Shown one piece after another: positions 9,226 to 17,521 of a stretch of 64,000 bases of DNA. Below the pieces are notes generated by a model that worked only from the letters and a program-made list of their open reading frames with translations, searched no databases and was not told where the DNA came from. Both the position numbers and the translations under genes were made by a program. The stretch lies in contig NZ_FXAZ01000005.1 in NCBI RefSeq assembly GCF_900177815.1, forward strand, positions 248,001 to 312,000. Direction: 5' to 3'. Source of the stretch: Paenibacillus aquistagni (GTDB taxonomy: Bacteria; Bacillota; Bacilli; Paenibacillales; Paenibacillaceae). The first letter of the stretch is position 1, and every line of letters begins with the position of its first letter.

Positions 9226-10581
9226 ATGTTCACTTATGATCCCGTACTATTCAGCCGCATGCTTACTGGGCTCACATTAATTGTACATATTGTGTATGCC
9301 ACTATTGGAGTAGGGGTACCTGTCATGATTGCTCTGGCCGAGTGGATCGGCATTAAGCGCAATGATCCCTATTATCTGCTCATGGCTAGGCGATGGGCAC
9401 GAGGCTTTACCGTTACGGTTGCTGTAGGGGTTGTTACCGGGACTGCGATCGGCTTGCAATTGAATCTCTTGTGGCCGAATTTCATGAGAGTCGCAGGACA
9501 GGCGATTGCCCTGCCATTGTTTATGGAGACGTTCGCTTTCTTTATCGAGGCGATATTTCTTGGCATCTACCTCTATACTTGGGATCGCTTCAAGAATCGA
9601 TACCTTCACTTTTGGCTGCTTATCCCTGTAGCCGCAGGCTCTTGCGCTTCCGCCTTTTTTATTACAACGGTCAACGCCTTTATGAATGCGCCACAAGGCT
9701 TTGATCTCATAGACGGCAAGATGGAGAATATCGATCCGATCTTTGCCATGTTCAACCCAGCCATGCCTACGAAGGTCGGTCATGTGCTCGTTACCGCCTA
9801 TGTAACCGTCTCCTTCTGCTTGGGAGCTATTGCTGCACTCGCCATGCTTAGAGGCAGACGCCATGTTTACTTTAAAAAATGCTTGCGATTAACGATGGTA
9901 TGCGCCCTTGTGTTTTCTCTTGCCTCTACGCTGATCGGGGATCTGTCAGGCAAGTATCTGCATGCCTACCAGCCAGAGAAGCTTGCTGCAGCCGAATGGC
10001 ATTTTGAGACTACCGACAAGGCCCCTTTGATCATTGGAGGCATGCTGACCGATGACCATGATGTACGGTTTGCGATTAAAATTCCATTTGCCCTAAGTAT
10101 TCTCGCTGGAGGAACTCCCGGGACAGTCGTCATGGGTCTTGATGATGTTCCACAAGATCACTACCCTCCGCTGCGAACGACCCATTATTTATTCGACCTT
10201 ATGGTCTTCCTTGGGATGTACCTGCTGCTCGTTGCGGTATGGTACTTCATCGCGGATATTCGCAACCGCAAGCAAGGTGTGCCTATCCATAAAATACTTC
10301 TCATGGGTGTTGTGCTTGGGGCTCCCTTCTCTGTTATGGCGATTGAGTCCGGCTGGATCTTCTCAGAGATCGGCAGGCAGCCATGGATTCTATGGGGGGT
10401 GATGAGAACGGCTGAAGGGGCGACAACCTCGCCGCATGTGGACACCATGCTCTGGCTGTTCGCTGTCTTGTATCTTGTGCTTACCATCACCAGCGCTCGC
10501 ATCCTCATCAGAATGTTTAAGCTCAATCCAGTAGAAGAAGAGATTGCTTCGCTCGGATTAGAAGGAGGGCCTGCTTCATGA
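9226..10581 (+). CDS. cydA: Cytochrome bd ubiquinol/menaquinol oxidase subunit I
   Basis: Haem-bearing subunit of the high-affinity terminal oxidase that reduces oxygen to water with quinol electrons. It has 451 aa and about nine helices. The haem-ligand histidines fall at residues 21 (LIVHIVYATIG) and 186 (KVGHVLVTAY), and ETFAFFIEAI carries the conserved glutamates near 101 and 108. The Q-loop is short (LAAAEWHFET region), as in Gram-positive enzymes. A weak purine-rich site (AAGGAGTGTG) precedes the ATG. The stop overlaps the cydB start by 4 bp (ATGA), so translation is coupled. I see no cydCD assembly genes in the window. Confidence 0.97.
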   Translation: MFTYDPVLFSRMLTGLTLIVHIVYATIGVGVPVMIALAEWIGIKRNDPYYLLMARRWARGFTVTVAVGVVTGTAIGLQLNLLWPNFMRVAGQAIALPLFMETFAFFIEAIFLGIYLYTWDRFKNRYLHFWLLIPVAAGSCASAFFITTVNAFMNAPQGFDLIDGKMENIDPIFAMFNPAMPTKVGHVLVTAYVTVSFCLGAIAALAMLRGRRHVYFKKCLRLTMVCALVFSLASTLIGDLSGKYLHAYQPEKLAAAEWHFETTDKAPLIIGGMLTDDHDVRFAIKIPFALSILAGGTPGTVVMGLDDVPQDHYPPLRTTHYLFDLMVFLGMYLLLVAVWYFIADIRNRKQGVPIHKILLMGVVLGAPFSVMAIESGWIFSEIGRQPWILWGVMRTAEGATTSPHVDTMLWLFAVLYLVLTITSARILIRMFKLNPVEEEIASLGLEGGPAS

Positions 10582-11606
10582 GTTATGAATTGCTCGGAAT
10601 GACCGTGCTATGGATCTTCCTGTTTGGTTATCTCATTGTCGCTTCTATTGATTTTGGAGCGGGCTTTTTCAGCTATTACAGCGTGCTTACAGGCAAGAGA
10701 CAGCTCATTCACAGTGTGATTGAGCGCTATCTGTCTCCGGTATGGGAGGTAACCAATGTATTCTTGGTCTTCTTTATTATCGGGCTCGTTGGATTCTTTC
10801 CAGATACGGCCTATTACTATGGAACGGCCCTGCTGATTCCAGGCAGTCTGGCGCTAATATTGCTCGCCGTTCGCGGCTCCTATTACGCCTTTAGCACATA
10901 TGGTTCTCGTGACAGCAAAGTCTATATGTTTCTGTACGGAATCAGCGGCCTGCTCATTCCTGCAGCGCTCTCCACAATCCTTGCCATCTCTGAAGGTGGA
11001 TATATTATCGAGGAAAACGGGGCAATAGCATTTAGCTTCACGGCGCTCTTTGGCAACCTGTATCCATATTCCGTTATCATTCTAGCGTTGGTGAGCGTGC
11101 TGTACATCTCAGCTATGTTCTTAACGTATTACGCAGCGAAGGCAGAGGATAAGCCTGCACTCGAGATCGTGCGAACATATGCATTATCGTGGGCGCTGCC
11201 TACGATTCTGGCCAGCCTGCTCGTCTTCTATGCGATTCAAAGGCATAATGAACAGCACTTCATGAACATGCTGAATTATGCGTGGATGTTCGTGCTGTCC
11301 TTTGTGTTTTTCTTGATTGCGGTCATCTTGGTATGGAAGCGGACGAACTATGGGTTTGCCTTTATCGCTGTCATGTTCCAGTTTGGCTTTGCCTGGTTTG
11401 GGTATGGAAGAGCACATCTTCCTTATCTGCTCTATCCTTACTTGACAATCTATGACAACTTTACGAATCCGGCTATGGCACAGGCGCTCGTCATCGCGTT
11501 TATAGCAGGACTGTGCATTTTAATTCCGTCGCTGTACTTGCTGTTGAAGCTCTTTTTGTTTAATGCCAGCTATGTGAAGGGCATGAAAAAGCAGAAAAAA
11601 GCTTAA
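10578..11606 (+). CDS. cydB: Cytochrome bd oxidase subunit II
   Basis: Partner of CydA in the inner membrane, 342 aa with about eight or nine helices. The N-terminus (LWIFLFGYLIVASIDFGAGFF) shows the family's conserved FGAG and aspartate. It overlaps cydA by 4 bp with GAAGGAGGG upstream, and is followed after 87 bp by the small subunit gene cydS. The C-terminus is basic (KKQKKA), consistent with a cytoplasmic end. Confidence 0.96.
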   Translation: MSYELLGMTVLWIFLFGYLIVASIDFGAGFFSYYSVLTGKRQLIHSVIERYLSPVWEVTNVFLVFFIIGLVGFFPDTAYYYGTALLIPGSLALILLAVRGSYYAFSTYGSRDSKVYMFLYGISGLLIPAALSTILAISEGGYIIEENGAIAFSFTALFGNLYPYSVIILALVSVLYISAMFLTYYAAKAEDKPALEIVRTYALSWALPTILASLLVFYAIQRHNEQHFMNMLNYAWMFVLSFVFFLIAVILVWKRTNYGFAFIAVMFQFGFAWFGYGRAHLPYLLYPYLTIYDNFTNPAMAQALVIAFIAGLCILIPSLYLLLKLFLFNASYVKGMKKQKKA

Positions 11607-11693
11607 CGCGCTCACAAAATGGAATGATTGGATATCGTGCTGCTTTAAGTTGAGCTGATCTTTGATGTGATAAATTGCAGGAGGTGAGATGAG

Positions 11694-11798
11694 ATGCATG
11701 AGTTTTTAATCTTTTATGCGCCTTTGTTGATCGTCGTAATCTCCCTTGCGACCGTGTTTATTTGGGGGGCTTATTCACGAGCTGAAGATCGTCCCTAG
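11694..11798 (+). CDS. cydS: Cytochrome bd oxidase small subunit CydS (34 aa)
   Basis: A 34-residue single-helix protein: MHEFLIFYAPLLIVVIS at the N-terminus and a polar tail ending SRAEDRP. It resembles the CydS subunit found in the Geobacillus bd oxidase structure, which also begins with a FLI.YAP stretch and packs beside CydA. That similarity is from memory, not from a search. A strong GGAGGTGA site lies about seven bases before the ATG. It is third in order after cydA and cydB on the same strand. It is too short for ordinary gene callers. Confidence 0.82.
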   Translation: MHEFLIFYAPLLIVVISLATVFIWGAYSRAEDRP

Positions 11799-11850
11799 CA
11801 AGACAATGCATGGATAAGGTGTTGGGTCGCAGGGCTGAAGATGAGCTTAC

Positions 11851-11910
11851 AGCACAAGGAAGCCAAGGGATAGACACGCTACGCGCCTGCTCCCTTGGCT
11901 TCCTTGTGCT
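11851..11910. repeat. Perfect 20-bp inverted repeat between convergent cydS and phoP
   Basis: Arms at 11851-11870 and 11891-11910 are exact reverse complements (AGCACAAGGAAGCCAAGGGA) around a 20-bp GC-rich spacer. No T-tract follows on either strand. It lies between the cydABS and phoP ends, so a bidirectional terminator lacking a U-tract is the simplest reading. A mobile-element remnant or protein-binding site is possible. Confidence 0.7.
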
Positions 11911-11959
11911 TGAACAAGCGGCAGATGAATAAATCGCCATCCCCTGCCTGCAAGCTGCA

Positions 11960-12679
11960 TTATTTTTTTTGAATGACAAGCTTGTACCCTACTCCGCGAA
12001 TCGAGTCGATCTTAACAGATTGCTGATTCAGTTCCAGCTTCTTGCGAAGAGAGCTGACATGAACATCAACGGTGCGCTGGCCGCCGATGTAATCAAAGCC
12101 CCACACCGCATTCATCAGATCGTCACGGGTTACGACCATGCCAGGACGCTGAACGAGATATAAGAGAACCTCGAACTCTTTTGGACGAAGAGAAATGAGT
12201 TCTTCCTCCAGCGTCACCTCGTATTTCTCTGGATAAATTCGCAGTTCTCCTGCCTTGATGACTTTCTCATCCGCTTCTTCAGCAAAGGCTGGAAGTTCCA
12301 TAGCATCATTCAAGCTTCTTCTTAAAACCGCACCGACTCTGGCTAGCAGTTCCGCGACGCCAAACGGCTTTGTGATGTAATCATCGGCTCCATGCTTCAA
12401 GCCTTGCACAATCTCTTCCTCCGCATTTCTTGCCGTCAAAATAATAACGGGCGTACGATTGCCCGATTGACGAAGCTTGGACAGCACTTCAAAGCCATTC
12501 ATCCCAGGAAGCATAATATCCAAGATGATGAGATCAAAGGTCTGGCTCAAGGCTGTCTGTAACCCCTGTCCACCATGATCCACAACCGTTGTCGCGTATC
12601 CTTCCAACGTCAAATTATAAGATAACAGCCGGGCCAGCGTAGGTTCATCTTCGATAACAAGCACTTTAGGTTCTGACAT
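11960..12679 (-). CDS. phoP: Phosphate-response regulator PhoP
   Basis: OmpR-family response regulator, 239 aa, activating genes under phosphate limitation. The receiver domain (1 to about 120) has the acidic pocket VIEDEP, the phospho-acceptor aspartate in LIILDIMLPGMNG, and the conserved lysine in DDYITKPFG. The winged helix (about 140-236) shows LRPKEFEVLLYL and GQRTVDVHVSSLRKKL. I use the ATG at 12679 because GGAGG sits five bases upstream; an open frame eight codons longer has no such site. It follows phoR by 107 bp with hairpin-forming DNA between. The order phoR-phoP is the reverse of B. subtilis. Family membership is certain; the name PhoP rests on its PhoR neighbour and nearby pst genes. 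Confidence 0.93.
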   Translation of the reverse strand: MSEPKVLVIEDEPTLARLLSYNLTLEGYATTVVDHGGQGLQTALSQTFDLIILDIMLPGMNGFEVLSKLRQSGNRTPVIILTARNAEEEIVQGLKHGADDYITKPFGVAELLARVGAVLRRSLNDAMELPAFAEEADEKVIKAGELRIYPEKYEVTLEEELISLRPKEFEVLLYLVQRPGMVVTRDDLMNAVWGFDYIGGQRTVDVHVSSLRKKLELNQQSVKIDSIRGVGYKLVIQKK

Positions 12680-12706
12680 CGTTTCCTCCAGTATAACCGG
12701 CATTCA

Positions 12707-12759
12707 TCCAGACACAATCCGTATCTGGTTATGAGCTGCTTACACCCGTTAAGCAGCTC
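12707..12759 (-). other. Structured phoR-phoP intercistronic region
   Basis: On the minus strand GAGCTGCTTA and TAAGCAGCTC (12733-12759) form a perfect 10-bp stem with a 7-nt loop and no U-tract. Immediately after it, CCAGATA and TGTCTGG (12707-12727) form a second stem ending 28 bp before the phoP ATG. ATAACC and GGTTAT can also enclose the second stem. It may process or attenuate the phoRP transcript. Confidence 0.55.
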
Positions 12760-12786
12760 TCCATTCAATCTCAAGCAGACACTGAC

Positions 12787-14586
12787 TTACCCTTCTTGCA
12801 GCACAGGCATCTCAATTGTAAAGGTCGTGCCGACTCCAACCGTGCTCTCCACTTGAATGGTGCCGTGATGGGAATCCACAAGATGCTTCACAATGGAAAG
12901 ACCAAGTCCTGTACCGCCAGATCCTCTCGATCTTGCCTTGTCCACACGATAAAACCGTTCAAAGATTCGAGGCAAGTCTTTCTTCGGAATTCCGATTCCC
13001 GTGTCGGAAATCCGTATACGTACTTGATCATAATCGCCATCTTCATTTACGGCAAGCGGAGCCGCCGTAATATTAACCCGCCCTCCGTCAGGCGTGTAAT
13101 TAATAGCATTGGACAAGAGATTGAGGACAATTTGACGAAGGCGATCCTCGTCCGCCTCTATATACATATCCTCCTCCACAGTCATGGAGATGTCAATATG
13201 CTTTTTTGCAGCTTCCTTCCGAAGCATATTAACGGTATCCTCCATAAAGCTTGGCATGAATACAGGAGAGAACAGAAGCGGCACCCGCTTCGCCTCGATC
13301 TTCGACAGCTGAAGAATATCCCCGATCAGCCGATTCAGCCGTTCACTTTCATCATGAATAATCTTTAAGAAGGACTGCGCAATCTCAGCATCATGAATGG
13401 CGCCATTCATCAACGTCTCTGTAAAGCCCTTCACCGCAGCTATGGGCGTCTTCAGCTCATGGGACACATTGGCGACGAATTCGCTTCTCATGCGCTCCAA
13501 TTGACGAATCTTGGACATATCCTGCATCAAGAGCAGTACGCCCGCCCATTCCTGATCTGTAAAGTATACGGGAACGACGTTGACATCCAAGAGGCGCTCC
13601 TCTGGGTAATAGATCGTCAGCTCATCCTGCAGCAGATTGCGTTTGCCAAGCGTCTCATGAACCATCTCGATCAGTTCGAATGGTATTCTAGAGTCGCTTA
13701 GCTGTTGGCCAATCACCGCCTTGCTCTTAATGCCAAGCAATTCCTCAGCCTTCTTATTCGTCAGAACAATCTGACCCTCTTCATCAACCATAATAATGCC
13801 ATTCATCATATGCTCGAGCACAGATTGCAGGCGATTTTGCTGCTCTTTAATCTGCGTCATCTGAACCTGCAAACTGTCCGCCATCGCGTTAATTGCAGCA
13901 CCGAGCTGGCCAATCTCGTCCGTGCCTGAAGTTGCTGTTCTCGCACGATAGTCCATATGGGTGATTCGCTTTGCTACACGAGTCATATTCTCAATCGGCT
14001 TCGTCAAGCTGTACGCAATTCGGAAGCTGATTAAGGCTGCGGCTAGAATAAGAATGAACAAGCCTAGTCCTAAGTACGCCCACAGCTCCTTAACCCCATC
14101 ATCTACCGTCTTAAGGCTCATCGCAAGACGAATATAACCATCGAACTCTGGTGCATGATGGATCGGAATCGCGACATACAGCATGTTCTCATTTACGGTA
14201 TCGCTATAGCGAATGGAGGAGCCGAAGCTATCCTTGCTGGCAGCAGCTACTTCTTCACGCTGAAGATGATTATCCATCTGTCTCGCATCAGACAGCGAGT
14301 CCCCGACAACGGTACCATCGCTTTTAATAAACGTCACACGAGAATGTGTAGAGTTGTCCAGCTTCTTCGCCCAATCTGAATAGAAGCTGTACTCTTCTTC
14401 TATGGTTGCTGGCACCTTCCATGGCAGAATCTGCTCGATGAGCAGCATTTCCCGGGACATATTTTGTTCTAATTGCTCAATATAATTGTTTTTAAACGAA
14501 TTCGCCATATATATGCCTGCTGTGATGACCGATACACTAATCAAGCTTATGATGACGAGGGTTAGTCTCGTACGAAAGCGAGTCAT
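12787..14586 (-). CDS. phoR: Phosphate-sensing sensor histidine kinase PhoR
   Basis: Membrane histidine kinase partnering PhoP, 599 aa. Helix 1 is at about 8-30 and helix 2 at about 168-190, enclosing an extracytoplasmic sensor of roughly 135 residues. Then come HAMP (about 190-245, ending in the GTDEIGQLGAAIN stretch), a PAS domain (about 250-360), HisKA with the phosphorylated histidine in NVSHELKTPIAAVKGF, and HATPase_c with the N box (LRQIVLNLLSNAINYT), DTGIGIP and GGTGLGLSIVKH. The start follows GGGGAG by seven bases. A Pho box lies upstream at 14661-14699, so the kinase gene is probably autoregulated. Confidence 0.94.
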   Translation of the reverse strand: MTRFRTRLTLVIISLISVSVITAGIYMANSFKNNYIEQLEQNMSREMLLIEQILPWKVPATIEEEYSFYSDWAKKLDNSTHSRVTFIKSDGTVVGDSLSDARQMDNHLQREEVAAASKDSFGSSIRYSDTVNENMLYVAIPIHHAPEFDGYIRLAMSLKTVDDGVKELWAYLGLGLFILILAAALISFRIAYSLTKPIENMTRVAKRITHMDYRARTATSGTDEIGQLGAAINAMADSLQVQMTQIKEQQNRLQSVLEHMMNGIIMVDEEGQIVLTNKKAEELLGIKSKAVIGQQLSDSRIPFELIEMVHETLGKRNLLQDELTIYYPEERLLDVNVVPVYFTDQEWAGVLLLMQDMSKIRQLERMRSEFVANVSHELKTPIAAVKGFTETLMNGAIHDAEIAQSFLKIIHDESERLNRLIGDILQLSKIEAKRVPLLFSPVFMPSFMEDTVNMLRKEAAKKHIDISMTVEEDMYIEADEDRLRQIVLNLLSNAINYTPDGGRVNITAAPLAVNEDGDYDQVRIRISDTGIGIPKKDLPRIFERFYRVDKARSRGSGGTGLGLSIVKHLVDSHHGTIQVESTVGVGTTFTIEMPVLQEG

Positions 14587-14660
14587 AGCTCATCTCCCCG
14601 TTCAATCCATTGTTGTTTATACTCCTTTAACATCGTAACGATATTGCCCCTCATTTGACT

Positions 14661-14699
14661 AGTCTATAAATTATTAACTTTATGTAAAGGTGTTGTAAA
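14661..14699 (-). promoter_or_regulatory. Pho box upstream of phoR-phoP
   Basis: On the minus strand TTTACA (14699), TTTACA (14688), TTAATA (14677) and TAGACT (14666, weak) recur every 11 bp. This is the same architecture as the pstS box and suggests autoregulation of the phoRP unit. The -10 is less clear here than in the other two boxes; TATAGA at the promoter-proximal end is one candidate. Confidence 0.7.
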
Positions 14700-14824
14700 T
14701 AGCATTCGATTCGCTATTCCGTTCAACCTCCCTGACAAGGCGTCAGCCCTGATTAGAACGGAGATGCATATTGCCAATCGAATATTCGGATCTACTTGTA
14801 ACGATATCCATTACTAGCACAGTA

Positions 14825-14852
14825 AATCCCCTCAGCTTATACTAAGGGGATT
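14825..14852 (-). terminator. Probable terminator after the fumarase gene
   Basis: AATCCCCT and AGGGGATT form an 8-bp stem with a 12-nt loop, 13 bp past the fumarase stop. The T-tract is weak, so termination may be partial. Confidence 0.55.
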
Positions 14853-14864
14853 CAGTCTTACCTA

Positions 14865-16433
14865 TTATTTGAACACAGGATCGCGGAACTGCTCCAGCTT
14901 CTCGAACGAGCTCTTATCGACATCACGGTGCAGGCTGTTGCCATGCGAGTCCATCGTCACGATAGCCGCAAAGCCTTCCACCTGCAGATGCCACATTGCT
15001 TCAGGAATGCCAAATTCCATGTAGTCTACGCCATTTACATGTTTGATGCACTCTGCGTAATACTGTGCAGCCCCACCAATTGCATTCAAGTATACGCCGC
15101 CGTGCTCCTGCAGTGCAGCCAGCGTCTTCGCTCCCATACCGCCTTTGCCGATGACTGCACGGATGCCGAACTTTTTCATAATATCGCCTTGGTAAGGCTC
15201 CTCACGAATACTCGTCGTTGGCCCTGCAGCCTTCACATGCCAGCCTTCTTCATCCTTTAGCATCACCGGGCCGCAATGATACAATACAGCGCCATTCAGA
15301 TCAACCGGACAATCATGATCCATCAAGTACTTGTGCAGGGCATCACGGCCTGTATGCATCTCTCCATTGATAATGACAACATCGCCGACTTGAAGGGAAC
15401 GAATATCTTCTTCAGAGATGGGCGTCGTCAGCACTACCTGACGGCTGCTCTTGCGATTGGCTTCTTCTTGGGATGCAGCGACTTCTGTAACGGTCTCCTT
15501 CGACTGCTCATCCATCTTGATGTCGGTACCGCGCTCATACAGCCACGATAGGTGAGCCCCTGTGTCACCGTTCAATCGAACGCCTTGGCGGCGGAACGCC
15601 CAGCAATTATACGCGACAGAGACAAAGAAGCTGGCTGGCAAGCGATTATTAACGCCAATCTTGCAGCCGAGCAGCGTCACCTCGCCGCCGAATCCCATCG
15701 TGCCGATGCCAAGCTGATTGGCAGACTTCATAATATAATCCTCAAGCTGAGCAAGCTCTGCAATTGGATTCTCATCCTCCACCTTGCGGAACAGCTGATG
15801 CTTCGCAAGCTCATAGCCTGTCGTACGATCGCCACCGATCCCAACACCAATGAAGCCCGCACTGCAGCCTTGCCCCTGTGCTTGGTAGACCGCATGCAAA
15901 ATGCATTTGCGAATGCCGTCAAGATCGCGACCAGCCTTGCCAAGGCCTTCAATCTCAGCGGGAAGACTGTATTGAATATTTTTATTTTCACAGCCGCCGC
16001 CTTTTAGAATAAGCTTAACTTCAATCTCTTCCGATTCCCATTGTTCAAAATGAATAACCGGCGTACCTGGCCCTAGATTGTCACCGGTATTGCCGCCAGT
16101 CAGTGAATCAACAGAATTCGTTCTAAGCTTCCCATCGATCGTGGCTTGTCGCACTGCATCCAGAATATCCTTGCGCATCTGAATCTGATTCGCGCCAACT
16201 GGGGTGTGGACAATAAAAGTCGGCATGCCTGTATCCTGACAAATCGGAGACACATTATGCTCCGCCATCTCAATATTTTGAGCAATCGTGCTCAAAGAAA
16301 GGCCTGATCTAGTAGCCGCATCCTCATGCTCACGCGCCTTGCGAATGGCTCTGCGGACATCACCAGGTAGGTTTGTAGACGTTTCCACAATTAAGTCATA
16401 CACACTCTGTCTGAATTGCTGCAACATATTCAC
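14865..16433 (-). CDS. fumA: Class I (iron-sulfur) fumarate hydratase
   Basis: Interconverts fumarate and malate in the TCA cycle. At 522 aa it is the fused form, with alpha (about 1-290) and beta (about 330-520) parts joined by a short variable linker. Candidate [4Fe-4S] ligands are C65 (PICQDTGMP), C190 (GQGCSAGFIG) and C276 (VAYNCWAFRR). The beta part has TTPISEEDIRSLQVGDVV and the GPTTSIREEPYQ motif. It could in principle be a tartrate dehydratase of the same family, but its position beside mdh-icd-citZ supports fumarase. B. subtilis uses the unrelated oxygen-stable class II enzyme, so the choice of enzyme here is notable. It is transcribed alone, ahead of phoR. Confidence 0.88.
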   Translation of the reverse strand: MNMLQQFRQSVYDLIVETSTNLPGDVRRAIRKAREHEDAATRSGLSLSTIAQNIEMAEHNVSPICQDTGMPTFIVHTPVGANQIQMRKDILDAVRQATIDGKLRTNSVDSLTGGNTGDNLGPGTPVIHFEQWESEEIEVKLILKGGGCENKNIQYSLPAEIEGLGKAGRDLDGIRKCILHAVYQAQGQGCSAGFIGVGIGGDRTTGYELAKHQLFRKVEDENPIAELAQLEDYIMKSANQLGIGTMGFGGEVTLLGCKIGVNNRLPASFFVSVAYNCWAFRRQGVRLNGDTGAHLSWLYERGTDIKMDEQSKETVTEVAASQEEANRKSSRQVVLTTPISEEDIRSLQVGDVVIINGEMHTGRDALHKYLMDHDCPVDLNGAVLYHCGPVMLKDEEGWHVKAAGPTTSIREEPYQGDIMKKFGIRAVIGKGGMGAKTLAALQEHGGVYLNAIGGAAQYYAECIKHVNGVDYMEFGIPEAMWHLQVEGFAAIVTMDSHGNSLHRDVDKSSFEKLEQFRDPVFK

Positions 16434-16715
16434 TCATGCTCCTCTCAGGCCCGGGTGCACTTTAGCTTCCATTCCCTTGATGACGATGTTGGTCACCGGG
16501 TCTTTATCTTTATATAATCATCAAATAAATTCCATTTCCTTCATCATACCATGAGACATGCTACTTTTTCGAGAGCTTTTCCATTCGATTCCTAATCGCA
16601 ATCCGATTATAATGAGGTTGAAGCAAATGATGAAACAGATCGTTGCGAGGCATATGAGATGCTTTGTCCATTCGTTAACGAAGGGGCATTCAGAAATAAG
16701 AGATGTTAAGAAAGG

Positions 16716-17366
16716 ATGAACGAAAGAGTGGAGCAGCAGTCCTGTCCAAAGAAGCCAGAGGAAATGAACCCTTCCGCTTCTTCTAGCAATCATTTCTATG
16801 CGTACATGTACCGTCTCAAATATATTGAACGGTGGAGTCTGATGCGCAATACGACTCGCGAGAATGTCGCGGAGCATTCCTTTCATGTCGCATTGACGAC
16901 TCATATGATCTGCACGATTGCCAATGAAGTCTTCCATCGGCAGATTGATACGAATGAAGCGGTCGCCTTGGCCTTATTTCATGATGCAACTGAAGTATTC
17001 ACAGGCGACATCCCTACTCCAATTAAGCATCATAATCCGATTATATTGTCTAACTTCAGAGAAATTGAGCAGCAGGCGGCAAAACGGCTGATTGACATGA
17101 TACCCGAATCCATTCGCGGCATTTATCGGCCTCTAATCGAAGATCAAACCTCCGAGCTGAAAAAATACGTCAAAGCCGCTGATCTAATTGATGCTTACTT
17201 AAAGTGCACCTTCGAGGTCGAAGCAGGCAATCAGGAGTTTGCTGTAGCAAAACGCCAAACGGAAGAGAAGCTTAAGCAGCTCGAGATGGAGGAAGTCGAT
17301 TACTTTATGAACACACTGGCACCCAGCTTCACGATGACGCTTGACGAGATGTCCAGGCCGCTATAG
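16716..17366 (+). CDS. yfbR: YfbR-type HD-domain 5'-nucleotidase
   Basis: Predicted deoxyribonucleoside 5'-monophosphatase of the HD superfamily, up to 216 aa. The HD metal-binding residues are visible: RNTTRENVAEHSFHVA (first histidine), ALFHDATEVFTGDIPTPIKH (HD pair) and KAADLIDAYLKC (last aspartate). This layout, including the SLMRN stretch, is that of E. coli YfbR. The true start is uncertain: neither the ATG at 16716 nor the one at 16764 has a well-spaced ribosome site, and homology begins only near residue 26 (HFYAYMYRLKYI). It is divergent from the fumarase gene and convergent with the next gene. Confidence 0.85.
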   Translation: MNERVEQQSCPKKPEEMNPSASSSNHFYAYMYRLKYIERWSLMRNTTRENVAEHSFHVALTTHMICTIANEVFHRQIDTNEAVALALFHDATEVFTGDIPTPIKHHNPIILSNFREIEQQAAKRLIDMIPESIRGIYRPLIEDQTSELKKYVKAADLIDAYLKCTFEVEAGNQEFAVAKRQTEEKLKQLEMEEVDYFMNTLAPSFTMTLDEMSRPL

Positions 17367-17462
17367 GCGCTCTAACCTCATATAACATCGGTTCACGCGT
17401 CCTTGTTGTCCCAACCATTTAGATGGACAAGCTCATTGTCCCTTCCTATTACAGCCATCAAA

Positions 17463-17514
17463 AAGGCCGCTTATCTAACGCACATCGAGGATCTTGTGCA
17501 TCATAAGCGGCCTT
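17463..17514. terminator. Terminator between convergent yfbR-like gene and the DUF membrane protein
   Basis: AAGGCCGCTTAT (17463-17474) pairs perfectly with ATAAGCGGCCTT (17503-17514). On the minus strand TTTTT follows, so it mainly serves the minus-strand gene; it may work both ways. Confidence 0.85.
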
Positions 17515-17521
17515 GCATTCG

